Position numbers and translations under genes: made by a program
Part shown: piece after piece, positions 14,252 through 22,173 of the stretch
How positions within the stretch are numbered: position 1 is the stretch's first letter
Layout: the number at the start of each line of letters is the position of its first letter
Notes under the pieces: model-generated
Seen by the model: only the letters and a program-made list of their open reading frames with translations
Told to the model about the DNA's origin: nothing
The model's database searches: none
NCBI GenBank assembly: GCA_025351525.1
Contig: JANXVV010000519.1
Coordinates: 1-27,098, forward strand
DNA length: 27,098 nt
Source: Humisphaera sp.
Lineage (GTDB): Bacteria > Planctomycetota > Phycisphaerae > Tepidisphaerales > Tepidisphaeraceae
Direction: 5' to 3'

Positions 14252-16099
14252 ATGGAAAACCGTTTTGGCCTGAAGGACTTTTTCCTCTTCTCGTTTCTCA
14301 TTCTTCTGGGCATCGTCATCCTTCTGACGATGAAACAATACGACCGCCAGTGGGAAACCATTCAATCCATCTCCACGAAAATTGACGATCAGCAGCGGGC
14401 GATCCTGACCATTCAAGATGCCCTGTCGAAGGGTGCGATTGCGTTGCCGAGTGGAACCCATCCCGCGACGACCGCAGCGAGTGACCTTAAAAATGATCCC
14501 TTCCAACATCTTCGTGACGCCGAGAAAATGCCGGGCTATGCCCGCGGCGATTGGCTTGTGTACGGCTTTGGCAATCAAGTAGCCAAGCTCACGCCTTTGC
14601 TCTCCACGGACCTATATGCCCAGCGCGTGCAGGAGCATGTGTTGGATAGCCTGGTGACTCGCGATAAATACACGTTGGAATGGAAGCCGCAGTTGGCGAC
14701 GGCATGGACGATCAGTCCGGACGGCTTGCGGATCACGTTCAAAATGCGGCAAGGCGTGAAGTTTTCAGACGGTGAACCGCTCACCGCCGATGACGTGGTC
14801 TTTACCTATAAATTCATCATGAACGAGAAGATCGCCTGCCCGCGCGACCGATCTTATCTCGAGCGAGTGAAGGATGTCGTCAAGAGCGAGAACGGCGATG
14901 AGGTGACGTTCATCTATGGTGAGCCCTATTTCGAGTCGTTCCTGCTGGCGGCGGGTTTGGGAATCATGCCCCGGCATTTCTACGGAAAATTCAAGCCGGA
15001 AGAATTCAATCAGTCGGTCGGTCTGCTGATGGGAAGCGGGGCGTATCGAATGGAAAACCCAGAAGATTGGAAGCCTGGCAAGTTGATTCAACTCGTGCGG
15101 AACGAGCGGTATTGGGGCGTGCTGCCGGCGTTGGAACGACTGGTGTTCAAGGAATTCAGCAACGAGATCGCCCTGCAAACCGCGTTCAGCAACGGCGACA
15201 TCGACCTGATGGAGCCGCAGGCTTCGCAGTACTATGACATGATTCGTCAGCCGCCTCTGGTGGAGCGGAGCCAGCACTTTGATTTTGTAAATCCCGAAGA
15301 GGGGTATCGCTACGTCGCGTGGAACGAGAAGAAAAACGGCAAGCCCACGCGATTCGCCGACAAGCGCGTACGGCAGGCGATGACGATGCTCGTCAATCGC
15401 GACCGCTTGATTCAGGAAATCATGTTGGGATACGCGGTCGCCACCAGCGGGCCGTTTTCACCCGTGAGCAAGCAGAGCGATCCCACTGTAAAGGCGCTGC
15501 CGTTCGATATCGGCAGAGCTAAAAAACTGCTGGTGGACGCCGGTTTCACAAAGATGAACGATGAAGGAATTCTTCTAGGGCCCGACGGCACGCCCTTCGA
15601 GTTTAAGCTGACCTATCCTTCGGGCGTCGGCAATTACGAGAAAATGATTATCGCCCTCAAAGATTCCTATGCGAAAGCAGGCATCAAACTCGATCCCGAT
15701 CCGCTCGAATGGGCTTCGTTCACGGACCGCTTGAACAATAAAAATTTCGAGGCGATCACGCTCGGTTGGGGCGTGAAAATTGAATCGGACATTTACCAGG
15801 AATTTCATTCGAGTCAGATGGTGGAAGGGGGCGACGATTTCATGTCGTATAAAAACGAGGAGTTGGATAAGGCCATCGACGAAGCCCGCCGCACGGTCGA
15901 TGAGGACAAGCGGATGGTCCTATGGCATAAAGCCCACCAGATTCTCGCGGAGGATCAACCCTATATGTTTTTATGGACGCGCAAGGGAATGTGGTTTGCC
16001 GACAAGCGGTTTCAAAACGTGAAGGTGACGAAGTTGGGATTGAACGATTACGAGGAATGGTTTGTCCCGAAAGCCCAGCATAAATGGACGAAAAAGTGA
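14252..16099 (+). CDS. Oligopeptide-type ABC transporter substrate-binding protein (family 5), second copy
   Basis: A 615-residue protein. It starts MENRFGLKDFF, followed by one membrane segment (FLFSFLILLGIVILLTM) with no cleavage site or lipobox, and a helix likely to form a coiled coil (WETIQSISTKIDDQQRAIL). This suggests a membrane-tethered binding protein. The SBP_bac_5 domain follows from about residue 90: TPLLSTDLYAQRVQEHVLDS, ITFKMRQGVKFSDGEPLTAD (family signature), GSGAYRM, DIGRAKKLLVDAG, and EDQPYMFLWTRKGM near the end. The frame is open upstream to 14159, but those 31 codons are translated repeat; ATG 14252 has a GAGAAG purine stretch upstream. Ligand unknown. Confidence 0.93.
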   Translation: MENRFGLKDFFLFSFLILLGIVILLTMKQYDRQWETIQSISTKIDDQQRAILTIQDALSKGAIALPSGTHPATTAASDLKNDPFQHLRDAEKMPGYARGDWLVYGFGNQVAKLTPLLSTDLYAQRVQEHVLDSLVTRDKYTLEWKPQLATAWTISPDGLRITFKMRQGVKFSDGEPLTADDVVFTYKFIMNEKIACPRDRSYLERVKDVVKSENGDEVTFIYGEPYFESFLLAAGLGIMPRHFYGKFKPEEFNQSVGLLMGSGAYRMENPEDWKPGKLIQLVRNERYWGVLPALERLVFKEFSNEIALQTAFSNGDIDLMEPQASQYYDMIRQPPLVERSQHFDFVNPEEGYRYVAWNEKKNGKPTRFADKRVRQAMTMLVNRDRLIQEIMLGYAVATSGPFSPVSKQSDPTVKALPFDIGRAKKLLVDAGFTKMNDEGILLGPDGTPFEFKLTYPSGVGNYEKMIIALKDSYAKAGIKLDPDPLEWASFTDRLNNKNFEAITLGWGVKIESDIYQEFHSSQMVEGGDDFMSYKNEELDKAIDEARRTVDEDKRMVLWHKAHQILAEDQPYMFLWTRKGMWFADKRFQNVKVTKLGLNDYEEWFVPKAQHKWTKK

Positions 16100-16110
16100 G
16101 TGAGCATTTC

Positions 16111-16171
16111 GCAGCATGGGCTACCAGCCCATGTTTTTCAGATGAATGCATGGGCTGGTAGCCCATGCTAC
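16111..16171. repeat. Palindromic repeat, GGGCTACCAGCCC family
   Basis: Arms GCAGCATGGGCTACCAGCCC and, inverted, GGGCTGGTAGCCCATGCTAC around a short centre. The architecture is as in the GGGCGTCTCGCCC family but the core differs. It lies between oppA2 and the second permease pair. Confidence 0.88.
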
Positions 16172-16184
16172 AGAAGATTGATTC

Positions 16185-17258
16185 ATGCTGAGCTACATCA
16201 TTCGAAGACTGTTGCTGATGTTCCCGACGTTGATCGGGGTGACGGTCATTGTCTTTACGGTGATGGCTTCCGCCAAAGGCGGCATCGGGGCGGCACTTCG
16301 GTCGGCGGAAGGAAATATGCGGGCCGAGGACCGCAAAAAAATCGAGGCCTATCTCAACAAGCGGTACGGGCTGGATAAGCCGAAAGTGGTCCAATATTTT
16401 CGGTGGCTGAATCAGGTCTCACCGGTTGGATTCAAGAAAGACGACGAGGGCAACTCACAGGGCTTCGGGTTTAAGGCGCCGGATCTCGGTGAAAGTTTTC
16501 TCCGCCGTCAACCGGTGATTCGCGTCATCGGCGAGGCGCTGCCACCGACGCTGTTTTTAAATCTGTTGTCCATTCCCGTCGTCTATGGGATCGCCATTCT
16601 CTCCGGCATCTACGCGGCCAGGTATAGAGGCCATGCGTTCGATGTCACCACCGGGGCGCTGTTCCTAGGGTTGTGGTCCATTCCCACAATGTGGAGCGGC
16701 GTGATGATGGTCGGGTTTCTTTCCAGCGTCGACTATCTCCACTGGTTTCCCACCGGCGGGATGCACGACACTCTTTCGGCTTACATGCGATTCCTGCCGT
16801 CGTTCGCCGTTGACGGCTTTCATCGCGGCTGGCTGCTCGATTCGATCTGGCACCTCGCGCTGCCGGTCACCTGCCTTTCGATCGGCTCATTTGCATTTCT
16901 ATCGAAGCTGATGCGGTCCTCGGTCTTGGAAAATCTACAAGCCGATTTCGCCCGCACTGCCCGCGCCAAGGGTGTGAGCGACAGAAATGTGCTGCTTCGC
17001 CACGTGCTCAGTAACAGCGTCATTCCACTCATTACCGTGGCGGCCACCATCCTCCCAGGGCTGCTCGGCGGGTCGGTCATCGTCGAATCGATCTTCAGCA
17101 TCAACGGCATGGGCAAGCTGATGATCGATGCCATCTATACGCGCGATCAGGAACTGGTGATGTCCGAAACGCTGGTGGTCGGCATCGTCAGCCTTTTCAG
17201 TCTTCTGCTGGCGGATGTGCTGTATGCCTTGGCTGATCCGAGGGTGAGCTATGAGTAG
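16185..17258 (+). CDS. ABC transporter permease, OppB/YejB type, second copy
   Basis: A 357-residue inner-membrane permease. It starts MLSYIIRRLLLMFPTLIGVT, as in YejB/DppB. Instead of the usual PGDP stretch after the first membrane segment it has ASAKGGIG. The extracytoplasmic loop is long and includes KKIEAYLNKRYGLDKP and DLGESFLRRQPVIRVI, very like YejB. The EAA loop is FARTARAKGVSDRNVLLRHV (about 253-273), and the end is ALADPRVSYE. It overlaps the next permease by eight bases. Of known subfamilies it is closest in layout to the YejABEF peptide transporter. Confidence 0.94.
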   Translation: MLSYIIRRLLLMFPTLIGVTVIVFTVMASAKGGIGAALRSAEGNMRAEDRKKIEAYLNKRYGLDKPKVVQYFRWLNQVSPVGFKKDDEGNSQGFGFKAPDLGESFLRRQPVIRVIGEALPPTLFLNLLSIPVVYGIAILSGIYAARYRGHAFDVTTGALFLGLWSIPTMWSGVMMVGFLSSVDYLHWFPTGGMHDTLSAYMRFLPSFAVDGFHRGWLLDSIWHLALPVTCLSIGSFAFLSKLMRSSVLENLQADFARTARAKGVSDRNVLLRHVLSNSVIPLITVAATILPGLLGGSVIVESIFSINGMGKLMIDAIYTRDQELVMSETLVVGIVSLFSLLLADVLYALADPRVSYE

Positions 17259-18468
17259 CGCCTCGATCAATGCCGCTGGGATGAATTCGGTGGAGCCCGC
17301 GCGCGTTGAAAAACGTCGGAGCTGGTTGGCGAGTGTGGTGCATCACGCCCTTGGCCGATGGGGCACCCGGCTGGGCATCGGATGGATCGCACTCGTGGCT
17401 TTTTGCGCGACCTTCGCGCCGTTTCTGGCGAACAGCTTTCCGCTGCTCGTAAGAGTGGATGGCCGCTGGTCCAGCCCGGCGGTCATTCATCTGACCGCCG
17501 TGGATTTCACGCTGGTCATCGCGGCTGCTTCATTGCTTGTGCTGATTCGCCTTAAGAAATTGCCGTGGGCAATCCGCGCGTGGTGGTTCGCCGGCATACT
17601 TGGCATGACACTGCCTTTGACTCTGTTCGCGGTCAAGCCTCCGCTGGTCAGCGGTTACGAGGAATATCGAGACCTGAAACATGAAGGGCGCGTGCAATGG
17701 ATGTTGTCGGCACCCGTTCCGTATTCACCGAACGATCACCTGACCGATCAATTCGACTTCACGCATCCGCAGCCATGGGCACCGTCGCGGTCTCATTGGT
17801 TTGGCACCGAGCAAAATGGCGAGGACGTGCTGAGCGTGATGATCCATGCCTGCCGGATCGCCATGTCGATCGGTTTCATTTCCACCGGCATCGCGGTGTT
17901 CATCGGGATCATCGTCGGTGGACTGATGGGATATTTCGCGGGGATCGTCGATTTACTCGGAATGCGATTGGTGGAGGTGTTTGGAGCGATCCCGACGATC
18001 TATCTTCTGCTTGCGTTTTGTGCCGCGTTCGAGCGCAACATTTACATGGTGATGGCGATCATCGGCCTGACCGGTTGGACCGGCGACGCCCGTTTCGTGC
18101 GCGCCGAATTCCTGCGGCTGCGCGGGCAGGATTTCGTTCACGCCGCCATCGCCGCCGGATTGCCATTGCGATCCGTGCTGTTCCGGCATCTGCTGCCGAA
18201 CGCTTTGGCCCCGATCCTCGTCAGTGCCAGCTTTGGTGTGGCGGCGGCGATTCTGTCGGAGAGCGTCCTCAGTTTTCTTGGGTTAGGGCTTCCCGTCGAT
18301 GCCGCGAGTTGGGGCCGATTGCTGAACCAATCCGTCGGGCAGGGCGGCGGGTTCCATCTATGGCTGGCGATGTATCCGGGCCTGGCCATCTTCCTGACCG
18401 TGTTTTCGTATAACCTGATCGGTGAAGCGCTCCGCGATGCATTGGACCCGCGTCTGAATCCGCAATGA
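17251..18468 (+). CDS. ABC transporter permease, OppC/YejE type, second copy, with extra membrane segments
   Basis: A 405-residue permease, longer than the usual 300-350. After the first membrane segment it has FPLLVRVDGRWSSP, the motif seen at the same place in YejE. Two additional hydrophobic segments follow (FTLVIAAASLLVLI and WWFAGILGMTLPLTLFAV) before the usual core that begins HWFGTEQNGEDVLSVMIHAC. The EAA loop is FVHAAIAAGLPLRSVLFRHL (about 293-313), and the C-terminus is GEALRDALDPRLN. It overlaps the upstream gene by eight bases and should form the second permease heterodimer. Confidence 0.93.
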   Translation: MSSASINAAGMNSVEPARVEKRRSWLASVVHHALGRWGTRLGIGWIALVAFCATFAPFLANSFPLLVRVDGRWSSPAVIHLTAVDFTLVIAAASLLVLIRLKKLPWAIRAWWFAGILGMTLPLTLFAVKPPLVSGYEEYRDLKHEGRVQWMLSAPVPYSPNDHLTDQFDFTHPQPWAPSRSHWFGTEQNGEDVLSVMIHACRIAMSIGFISTGIAVFIGIIVGGLMGYFAGIVDLLGMRLVEVFGAIPTIYLLLAFCAAFERNIYMVMAIIGLTGWTGDARFVRAEFLRLRGQDFVHAAIAAGLPLRSVLFRHLLPNALAPILVSASFGVAAAILSESVLSFLGLGLPVDAASWGRLLNQSVGQGGGFHLWLAMYPGLAIFLTVFSYNLIGEALRDALDPRLNPQ

Positions 18469-18487
18469 TTCGGATGAAGAGTATCAA

Positions 18488-18555
18488 GGTGGCATGGGCG
18501 TCTCGCCCGTGCTTTTTGGCTTGAAAAAAAGCACGGGCGGGACGCTCATGCCACC
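18488..18555. repeat. Palindromic repeat, GGGCGTCTCGCCC family (copy 5)
   Basis: Arms GGTGGCATGGGCGTCTCGCC and, inverted, GGGCGGGACGCTCATGCCACC around a T-rich/A-rich centre. It lies between the second oppC-type gene and the first ATPase gene. Confidence 0.9.
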
Positions 18556-18581
18556 CGAATTTTCGATCGGATGAAAGTAAA

Positions 18582-19748
18582 ATGACGCAGAAACCGCTTT
18601 TGCAAATTCGGGATTTGAACGTCGCTTTCGACACGCCGCGCGGGCAGATTCGGCCGGTGCGCGATGTTTCGCTGGACATCTTTCCGGGTCAGATCGTCGC
18701 GCTTGTGGGTGAAAGCGGCTGCGGAAAGTCCGTCACCTCCCTCTCCATCCTTCGCCTGATCCCCTCGCCGCCCGGCAAGGTGCTGTCCGGCAAAATCATG
18801 TTGGATTCCCGCGATCTACCGGCACTGCCTGAAAAAGAGATGCGCAAGGTTCGCGGCAAAGAAATCGCGATGATTTTTCAGGAGCCGATGACATCGCTCA
18901 ACCCCGTCTACACAATTGGCGACCAGATTGTCGAGGCGGTGATGCTGCATCAGCATGTGAGCACGAAGCAGGCGTATGGGATCGCCGAGGAATCGCTTCG
19001 CGAGGTGGGCATTGCCGACCCGCGCCGCCGACTGCAGGAATATCCGCACCAGATGTCCGGTGGCATGCGGCAGCGGGTGGTGATAGCGATGGCGTTGTCC
19101 TGCAAACCGAAACTGCTGATCGCCGATGAACCCACGACGGCTTTGGACGTGACGATTCAGGCGCAAATTCTCGAGCTGCTCCGCAAGTTACAGCGCGAGA
19201 CGGGAATGGCGATTCTTCTCATCACGCACGATCTGGGAGTGGTGGCCGAGAACGCCGATGTGGTGGCGGTGATGTATGCCAGCCGGGTGGTGGAAGTGGC
19301 GACGGTGGAGGAGATCTTCGATCATCCGCTACATCCCTACACGCAGGGGCTGCTGCGTTCCGTGCCGAGGCTTGGGGCGGCGGAGGGACGGCTTGAATCG
19401 ATCTCCGGCGCGGTGCCGAACCCGGCGCGGTTTCCTTCCGGGTGTAAGTTTCATCCGCGCTGCTCGCTCAGCCGGCAAGCGGCGGCGAGTGCTCCGGCGG
19501 AGCAGACGGTGGAAATCAAAACGGTTGAGGAAACGTTTCGGGTGCTGAAAATTTGCACGACCGTTGAACCCGACCTGCGCGAAGTTCAACCGGGACATTG
19601 GGGGGCGTGTCATCTGATTGAAAATTATGAGGGATCGAAGGTCTCATTGCCGGTGCTGAATCATCGCCGGGAAGTGACGGCGAACGCCGTCGCGGCGGAG
19701 CGGGAAGGGGCTGTGGTGGTGGAAGTGCTTCAAGGAAAAGAAGGATAA
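18582..19748 (+). CDS. Oligopeptide-type ABC transporter ATP-binding protein, OppD/DppD type
   Basis: A 388-residue cytoplasmic ATPase. It has Walker A GESGCGKS (43-50), Q-loop FQEPMTSLNPV, signature SGGMRQR (about 158-164), Walker B LLIADEPTTALD (about 175-186) and the H-switch ITHDLGVV. The C-terminal oligopeptide-transporter domain follows: HPLHPYTQGLL and SGCKFHPRC, then ICTTVE and GACHL. These cysteines occupy the positions that bind an iron-sulfur cluster in some DppD proteins. About 40 extra residues form a C-terminal tail. As the only D-type ATPase in the cluster it presumably pairs with the F-type protein downstream and may serve both permease pairs. The ribosome-binding site is weak. 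Confidence 0.95.
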   Translation: MTQKPLLQIRDLNVAFDTPRGQIRPVRDVSLDIFPGQIVALVGESGCGKSVTSLSILRLIPSPPGKVLSGKIMLDSRDLPALPEKEMRKVRGKEIAMIFQEPMTSLNPVYTIGDQIVEAVMLHQHVSTKQAYGIAEESLREVGIADPRRRLQEYPHQMSGGMRQRVVIAMALSCKPKLLIADEPTTALDVTIQAQILELLRKLQRETGMAILLITHDLGVVAENADVVAVMYASRVVEVATVEEIFDHPLHPYTQGLLRSVPRLGAAEGRLESISGAVPNPARFPSGCKFHPRCSLSRQAAASAPAEQTVEIKTVEETFRVLKICTTVEPDLREVQPGHWGACHLIENYEGSKVSLPVLNHRREVTANAVAAEREGAVVVEVLQGKEG

Positions 19749-19750
19749 AC

Positions 19751-19860
19751 GTGGCACGGGCTTCCAGCCCGTGTTGGCGGTCTAGTGCGGCGAAAAACTT
19801 GGATTGAAGCGGTCTTTTTTAAATTGAAAATCGCTCACACGGGCTGGAAGCCCGTGCCAC
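19751..19860. repeat. 110-bp palindromic repeat, GGGCTTCCAGCCC family
   Basis: Arms GTGGCACGGGCTTCCAGCCC and, inverted, GGGCTGGAAGCCCGTGCCAC are exact reverse complements separated by about 70 bases. It lies between the two ATPase genes. Confidence 0.9.
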
Positions 19861-19913
19861 ATGGAGCGTTTGAAATATAGCCTCGGATGTCTTTTTTTGT
19901 CGGGGTGAAAAAA

Positions 19914-19938
19914 GCATGGGCGAGACGCCCATGCCACC
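19914..19938. repeat. Single arm of the GGGCGTCTCGCCC palindromic family (copy 6)
   Basis: This is the right arm only (GCATGGGCGAGACGCCCATG then CCACC). The left arm is missing, and the preceding bases (CTTTTTTTGTCGGGGTG) do not match it. The arm itself is still a small hairpin. It sits a few bases upstream of the ATPase ribosome-binding site. Confidence 0.85.
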
Positions 19939-19942
19939 TTTT

Positions 19943-19950
19943 GGACGGAG
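19943..19950 (+). promoter_or_regulatory. Ribosome-binding site placing the OppF-type start at GTG 19959
   Basis: GGACGGAG is eight bases from the in-frame GTG at 19959, a good spacing. ATG codons at 19968 and 19971 lie 17 and 20 bases away. The longer frame from 19887 would translate the repeat. Confidence 0.5.
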
Positions 19951-19958
19951 TCGTGACC

Positions 19959-21044
19959 GTGACTGAAATGATGCAAACAACCTCCGCCCCGCTTCCCGTC
20001 GAAACACCGCTGGTACGGGTACGGGAACTGCGCACATGGTTTCCGATCAAGCGCGGGATACTCTCGCAAACCGTCGGGCAGGTGAAGGCGGTGGACGGCG
20101 TCAGCTTTGACGTTCGCGAAGGCAAGACGCTTGGGCTGGTGGGTGAATCGGGCTGCGGTAAAACGACGGTAGGCCGTACGATCCTACGATTGATTCCGAG
20201 AACCACCGGCACCGTCGAATATCGGGGGAAGGATTTCTTCGCGTATCAGGGCGAATCGCTCCGCAAGTTGCGCCGCCATATGCAGATTATTTTTCAGGAC
20301 CCGGTCAGCAGCCTGAACCCGCGCATGACCGTGGGCAATATCATCGGCGAACCCATTCAGGTTCACGGCATCGCCAAGGGAGGTGAGCGGGATGAACTGG
20401 TGGCCTCCCTGCTGCAACGGGTGGGACTGGATCCCTCGTTCGCCGCGCGGTATCCGCATGAATTCTCCGGCGGGCAGCGACAGCGCATCGGCATCGCCCG
20501 CGCTCTTTCGCTCTCCCCCGATTTCATCGTCTGCGATGAACCGGTTTCGGCGCTCGACGTTTCCATCCAATCGCAAATTCTCAATCTGCTCGACGATCTG
20601 CAGCAGGAACGGAAGATCGCGTATTTGTTCATCGCGCACAATCTGGCGGTGGTGGAACATTTTTCGGATGAAGTCGCGGTGATGTATCTGGGTCGGATCG
20701 TCGAGAAAGCTTCGTCGAAAGAGCTGTATTCCAATCCGAAGCATCCCTACACCTTGTCGCTGCTGTCGGCGGTGCCGGAGCCCAATCCTCGGCCAAAGAA
20801 AACGCGCATCGTTTTAAAAGGCGAAGTGCCGTCGCCGTCGAATCCACCGACGGGTTGCGCATTTCATCCGCGATGCCCGTTGACGCGCGAGATGGCTCGC
20901 GGCGGCGATGAGCGGGATACGGTGCAGATCACCTCCGGCGGTGAACCGGTGCGCGTGCTTCGGAAGTGTGTGGATGAATTTCCGGCGCTCGAGCAGAAGC
21001 AGGGCGAAGCGGGGCATGTGGCGGCGTGCTGGGTGACGACGTAG
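19959..21044 (+). CDS. Oligopeptide-type ABC transporter ATP-binding protein, OppF/DppF type
   Basis: About 361 residues. It opens with LVRVRELRTWFPIKRGIL, the hallmark of OppF/DppF. Walker A is GESGCGKTT (about 61-69), the Q-loop IIFQDPVSSLNPRMTVG, the signature FSGGQRQRIGIARAL (about 169-183), Walker B FIVCDEPVSALDVS, and the H-switch IAHNLAVV. The C-terminus has HPYTLSLLSAVPEPNP and GCAFHPRCPLT, with later cysteines as in the partner ATPase. It completes the transporter cluster and should heterodimerise with the D-type ATPase. The start is GTG 19959 or ATG 19968; the open frame further upstream is repeat sequence. Confidence 0.95.
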   Translation: MTEMMQTTSAPLPVETPLVRVRELRTWFPIKRGILSQTVGQVKAVDGVSFDVREGKTLGLVGESGCGKTTVGRTILRLIPRTTGTVEYRGKDFFAYQGESLRKLRRHMQIIFQDPVSSLNPRMTVGNIIGEPIQVHGIAKGGERDELVASLLQRVGLDPSFAARYPHEFSGGQRQRIGIARALSLSPDFIVCDEPVSALDVSIQSQILNLLDDLQQERKIAYLFIAHNLAVVEHFSDEVAVMYLGRIVEKASSKELYSNPKHPYTLSLLSAVPEPNPRPKKTRIVLKGEVPSPSNPPTGCAFHPRCPLTREMARGGDERDTVQITSGGEPVRVLRKCVDEFPALEQKQGEAGHVAACWVTT

Positions 21045-21059
21045 TTTTCGGTGAGGAAG

Positions 21060-21088
21060 CGTGGCCCTCCGGGCCACCGCTAAACGGG
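21060..21088. repeat. CCCTCCGGG repeat, copy 2
   Basis: Twenty-seven of 29 bases match 2433-2461. It lies 15 bases beyond the stop of the OppF-type gene, near the end of the convergent metallophosphoesterase gene. Both copies in this window lie at the 3' end of a gene, although in opposite orientations relative to that gene. Confidence 0.75.
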
Positions 21089-21100
21089 TTGATGTGCCGA

Positions 21101-21964
21101 TCACACATCCATCGCGACGAATTTTTTCAGGCGTCTGACGAGAGCGGGCACCTCGTAGCTTTCCGCCAGATTCAGTTGCAGTACGACGCCCTGATTGTGA
21201 TCGGAGGCGATGATGAGGTGCTGATCGCCGTTGACGCCGTAGCCCATTTCCTGGGGTTGATGGCCGGTGACGAAGATGTTCGCGCCGACCTGATCGGCGA
21301 ACTGTTTCACGCCGTCGGGCGTGACGTGACGGCCCCAGATCAACTGATACACCGGGCCGGTTTTTCGCATGTAGTCCGCGCCGATCAACGGACGATTGAA
21401 GACGGAAAAATCGAACGTCGGCACTTGGTCGTCCTGCGGGATGCTGTGACAGCAAAAAATTCCGTTGGGCAGCCGGATGCCCAGGGGAAATGAAAGCAGA
21501 AATTCCGTGATCGCGACCTGCACCATTCCACCAGAACTGCCGAACGCTTTTTTCACGCCTTTGTTAAACGCCTCGCAGACGCTGATGCTTCCCTTCATGA
21601 TCCCCTTGCCCTGAATCTGCGCGAGGTCATGGTTTGCCAGCAAAAAATGCACCTGACCGCTGTAATCCGCCTTCAGTTCGGCGGCGCGGAGAAGGGTCTG
21701 CCAGCTTTCCTCGGCACCGGTTTCATCGAAGTGTTCGCCGTGGATCAGTTCCTGAAGGATCAGATGGCGTTGCGGATTGTTCGGCAGGTCGGCGGCCTTG
21801 AGCAGCTTGTCGAAGTTACGGCGGTGGTCGTGCATGTCGCCGGCGATCCAGACTTCCCCTTCCGCCGGGAGCGTTACGATCTGCTGATCGCGCAGAGGAT
21901 CGATCTGATTTTCCTCGGTCGCGGACCCGAACGTTTCCACCACTTGATCTGAAGTCATCGACAT
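21101..21964 (-). CDS. Metallophosphoesterase (calcineurin-like phosphatase fold)
   Basis: A 287-residue protein with the metal-binding pattern of calcineurin-type phosphoesterases: WIAGDMHDH (D43, H45), LLANHDL (N111, H112), CCHSIPQDD (H173) and VTGHQPQE (H235). The second block, normally GDxxDRG, is instead LILQELIHGEHFD (about 67-80), so metal coordination may differ. There is no signal peptide, so it is probably cytoplasmic. It is convergent with the transporter cluster and stands alone. Substrate unknown: protein phosphatases, nucleotide phosphatases and diadenosine-tetraphosphatase-like enzymes share this fold. The start at 21964 has no clear ribosome-binding site; Met3 at 21958 is an alternative. 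Confidence 0.8.
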   Translation of the reverse strand: MSMTSDQVVETFGSATEENQIDPLRDQQIVTLPAEGEVWIAGDMHDHRRNFDKLLKAADLPNNPQRHLILQELIHGEHFDETGAEESWQTLLRAAELKADYSGQVHFLLANHDLAQIQGKGIMKGSISVCEAFNKGVKKAFGSSGGMVQVAITEFLLSFPLGIRLPNGIFCCHSIPQDDQVPTFDFSVFNRPLIGADYMRKTGPVYQLIWGRHVTPDGVKQFADQVGANIFVTGHQPQEMGYGVNGDQHLIIASDHNQGVVLQLNLAESYEVPALVRRLKKFVAMDV

Positions 21965-22060
21965 AGCGTGAATGATCTATTCCATGCGGGGCAATCCGTC
22001 AACTTTGGTCGGTCCGTTTTCAACGGCTTAACGCACTTTCTTGACGATGTGTGGTTTAAA

Positions 22061-22137
22061 CCGTCATCCTGAGCGCAGCGAATGATCTGGCTCATTCGAC
22101 GGAAAACACAGATCCTTCGCTGCGCTCAAGATGACGG
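22061..22137. repeat. Palindromic repeat, CATCCTGAGCGCAGCGAA family
   Basis: Arms CCGTCATCCTGAGCGCAGCG and, inverted, CCGTCATCTTGAGCGCAGCG continue into GAA(T/G)GATCT. It fills the middle of the 209-base gap between the metallophosphoesterase and the giant PQQ/TPR gene. Its spurious translation (VILSAAKDL) is widely seen in bacterial genomes. Confidence 0.85.
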
Positions 22138-22173
22138 CTTGGTCGCCGCCGCCAGGAAAATGAGTTACATTCC

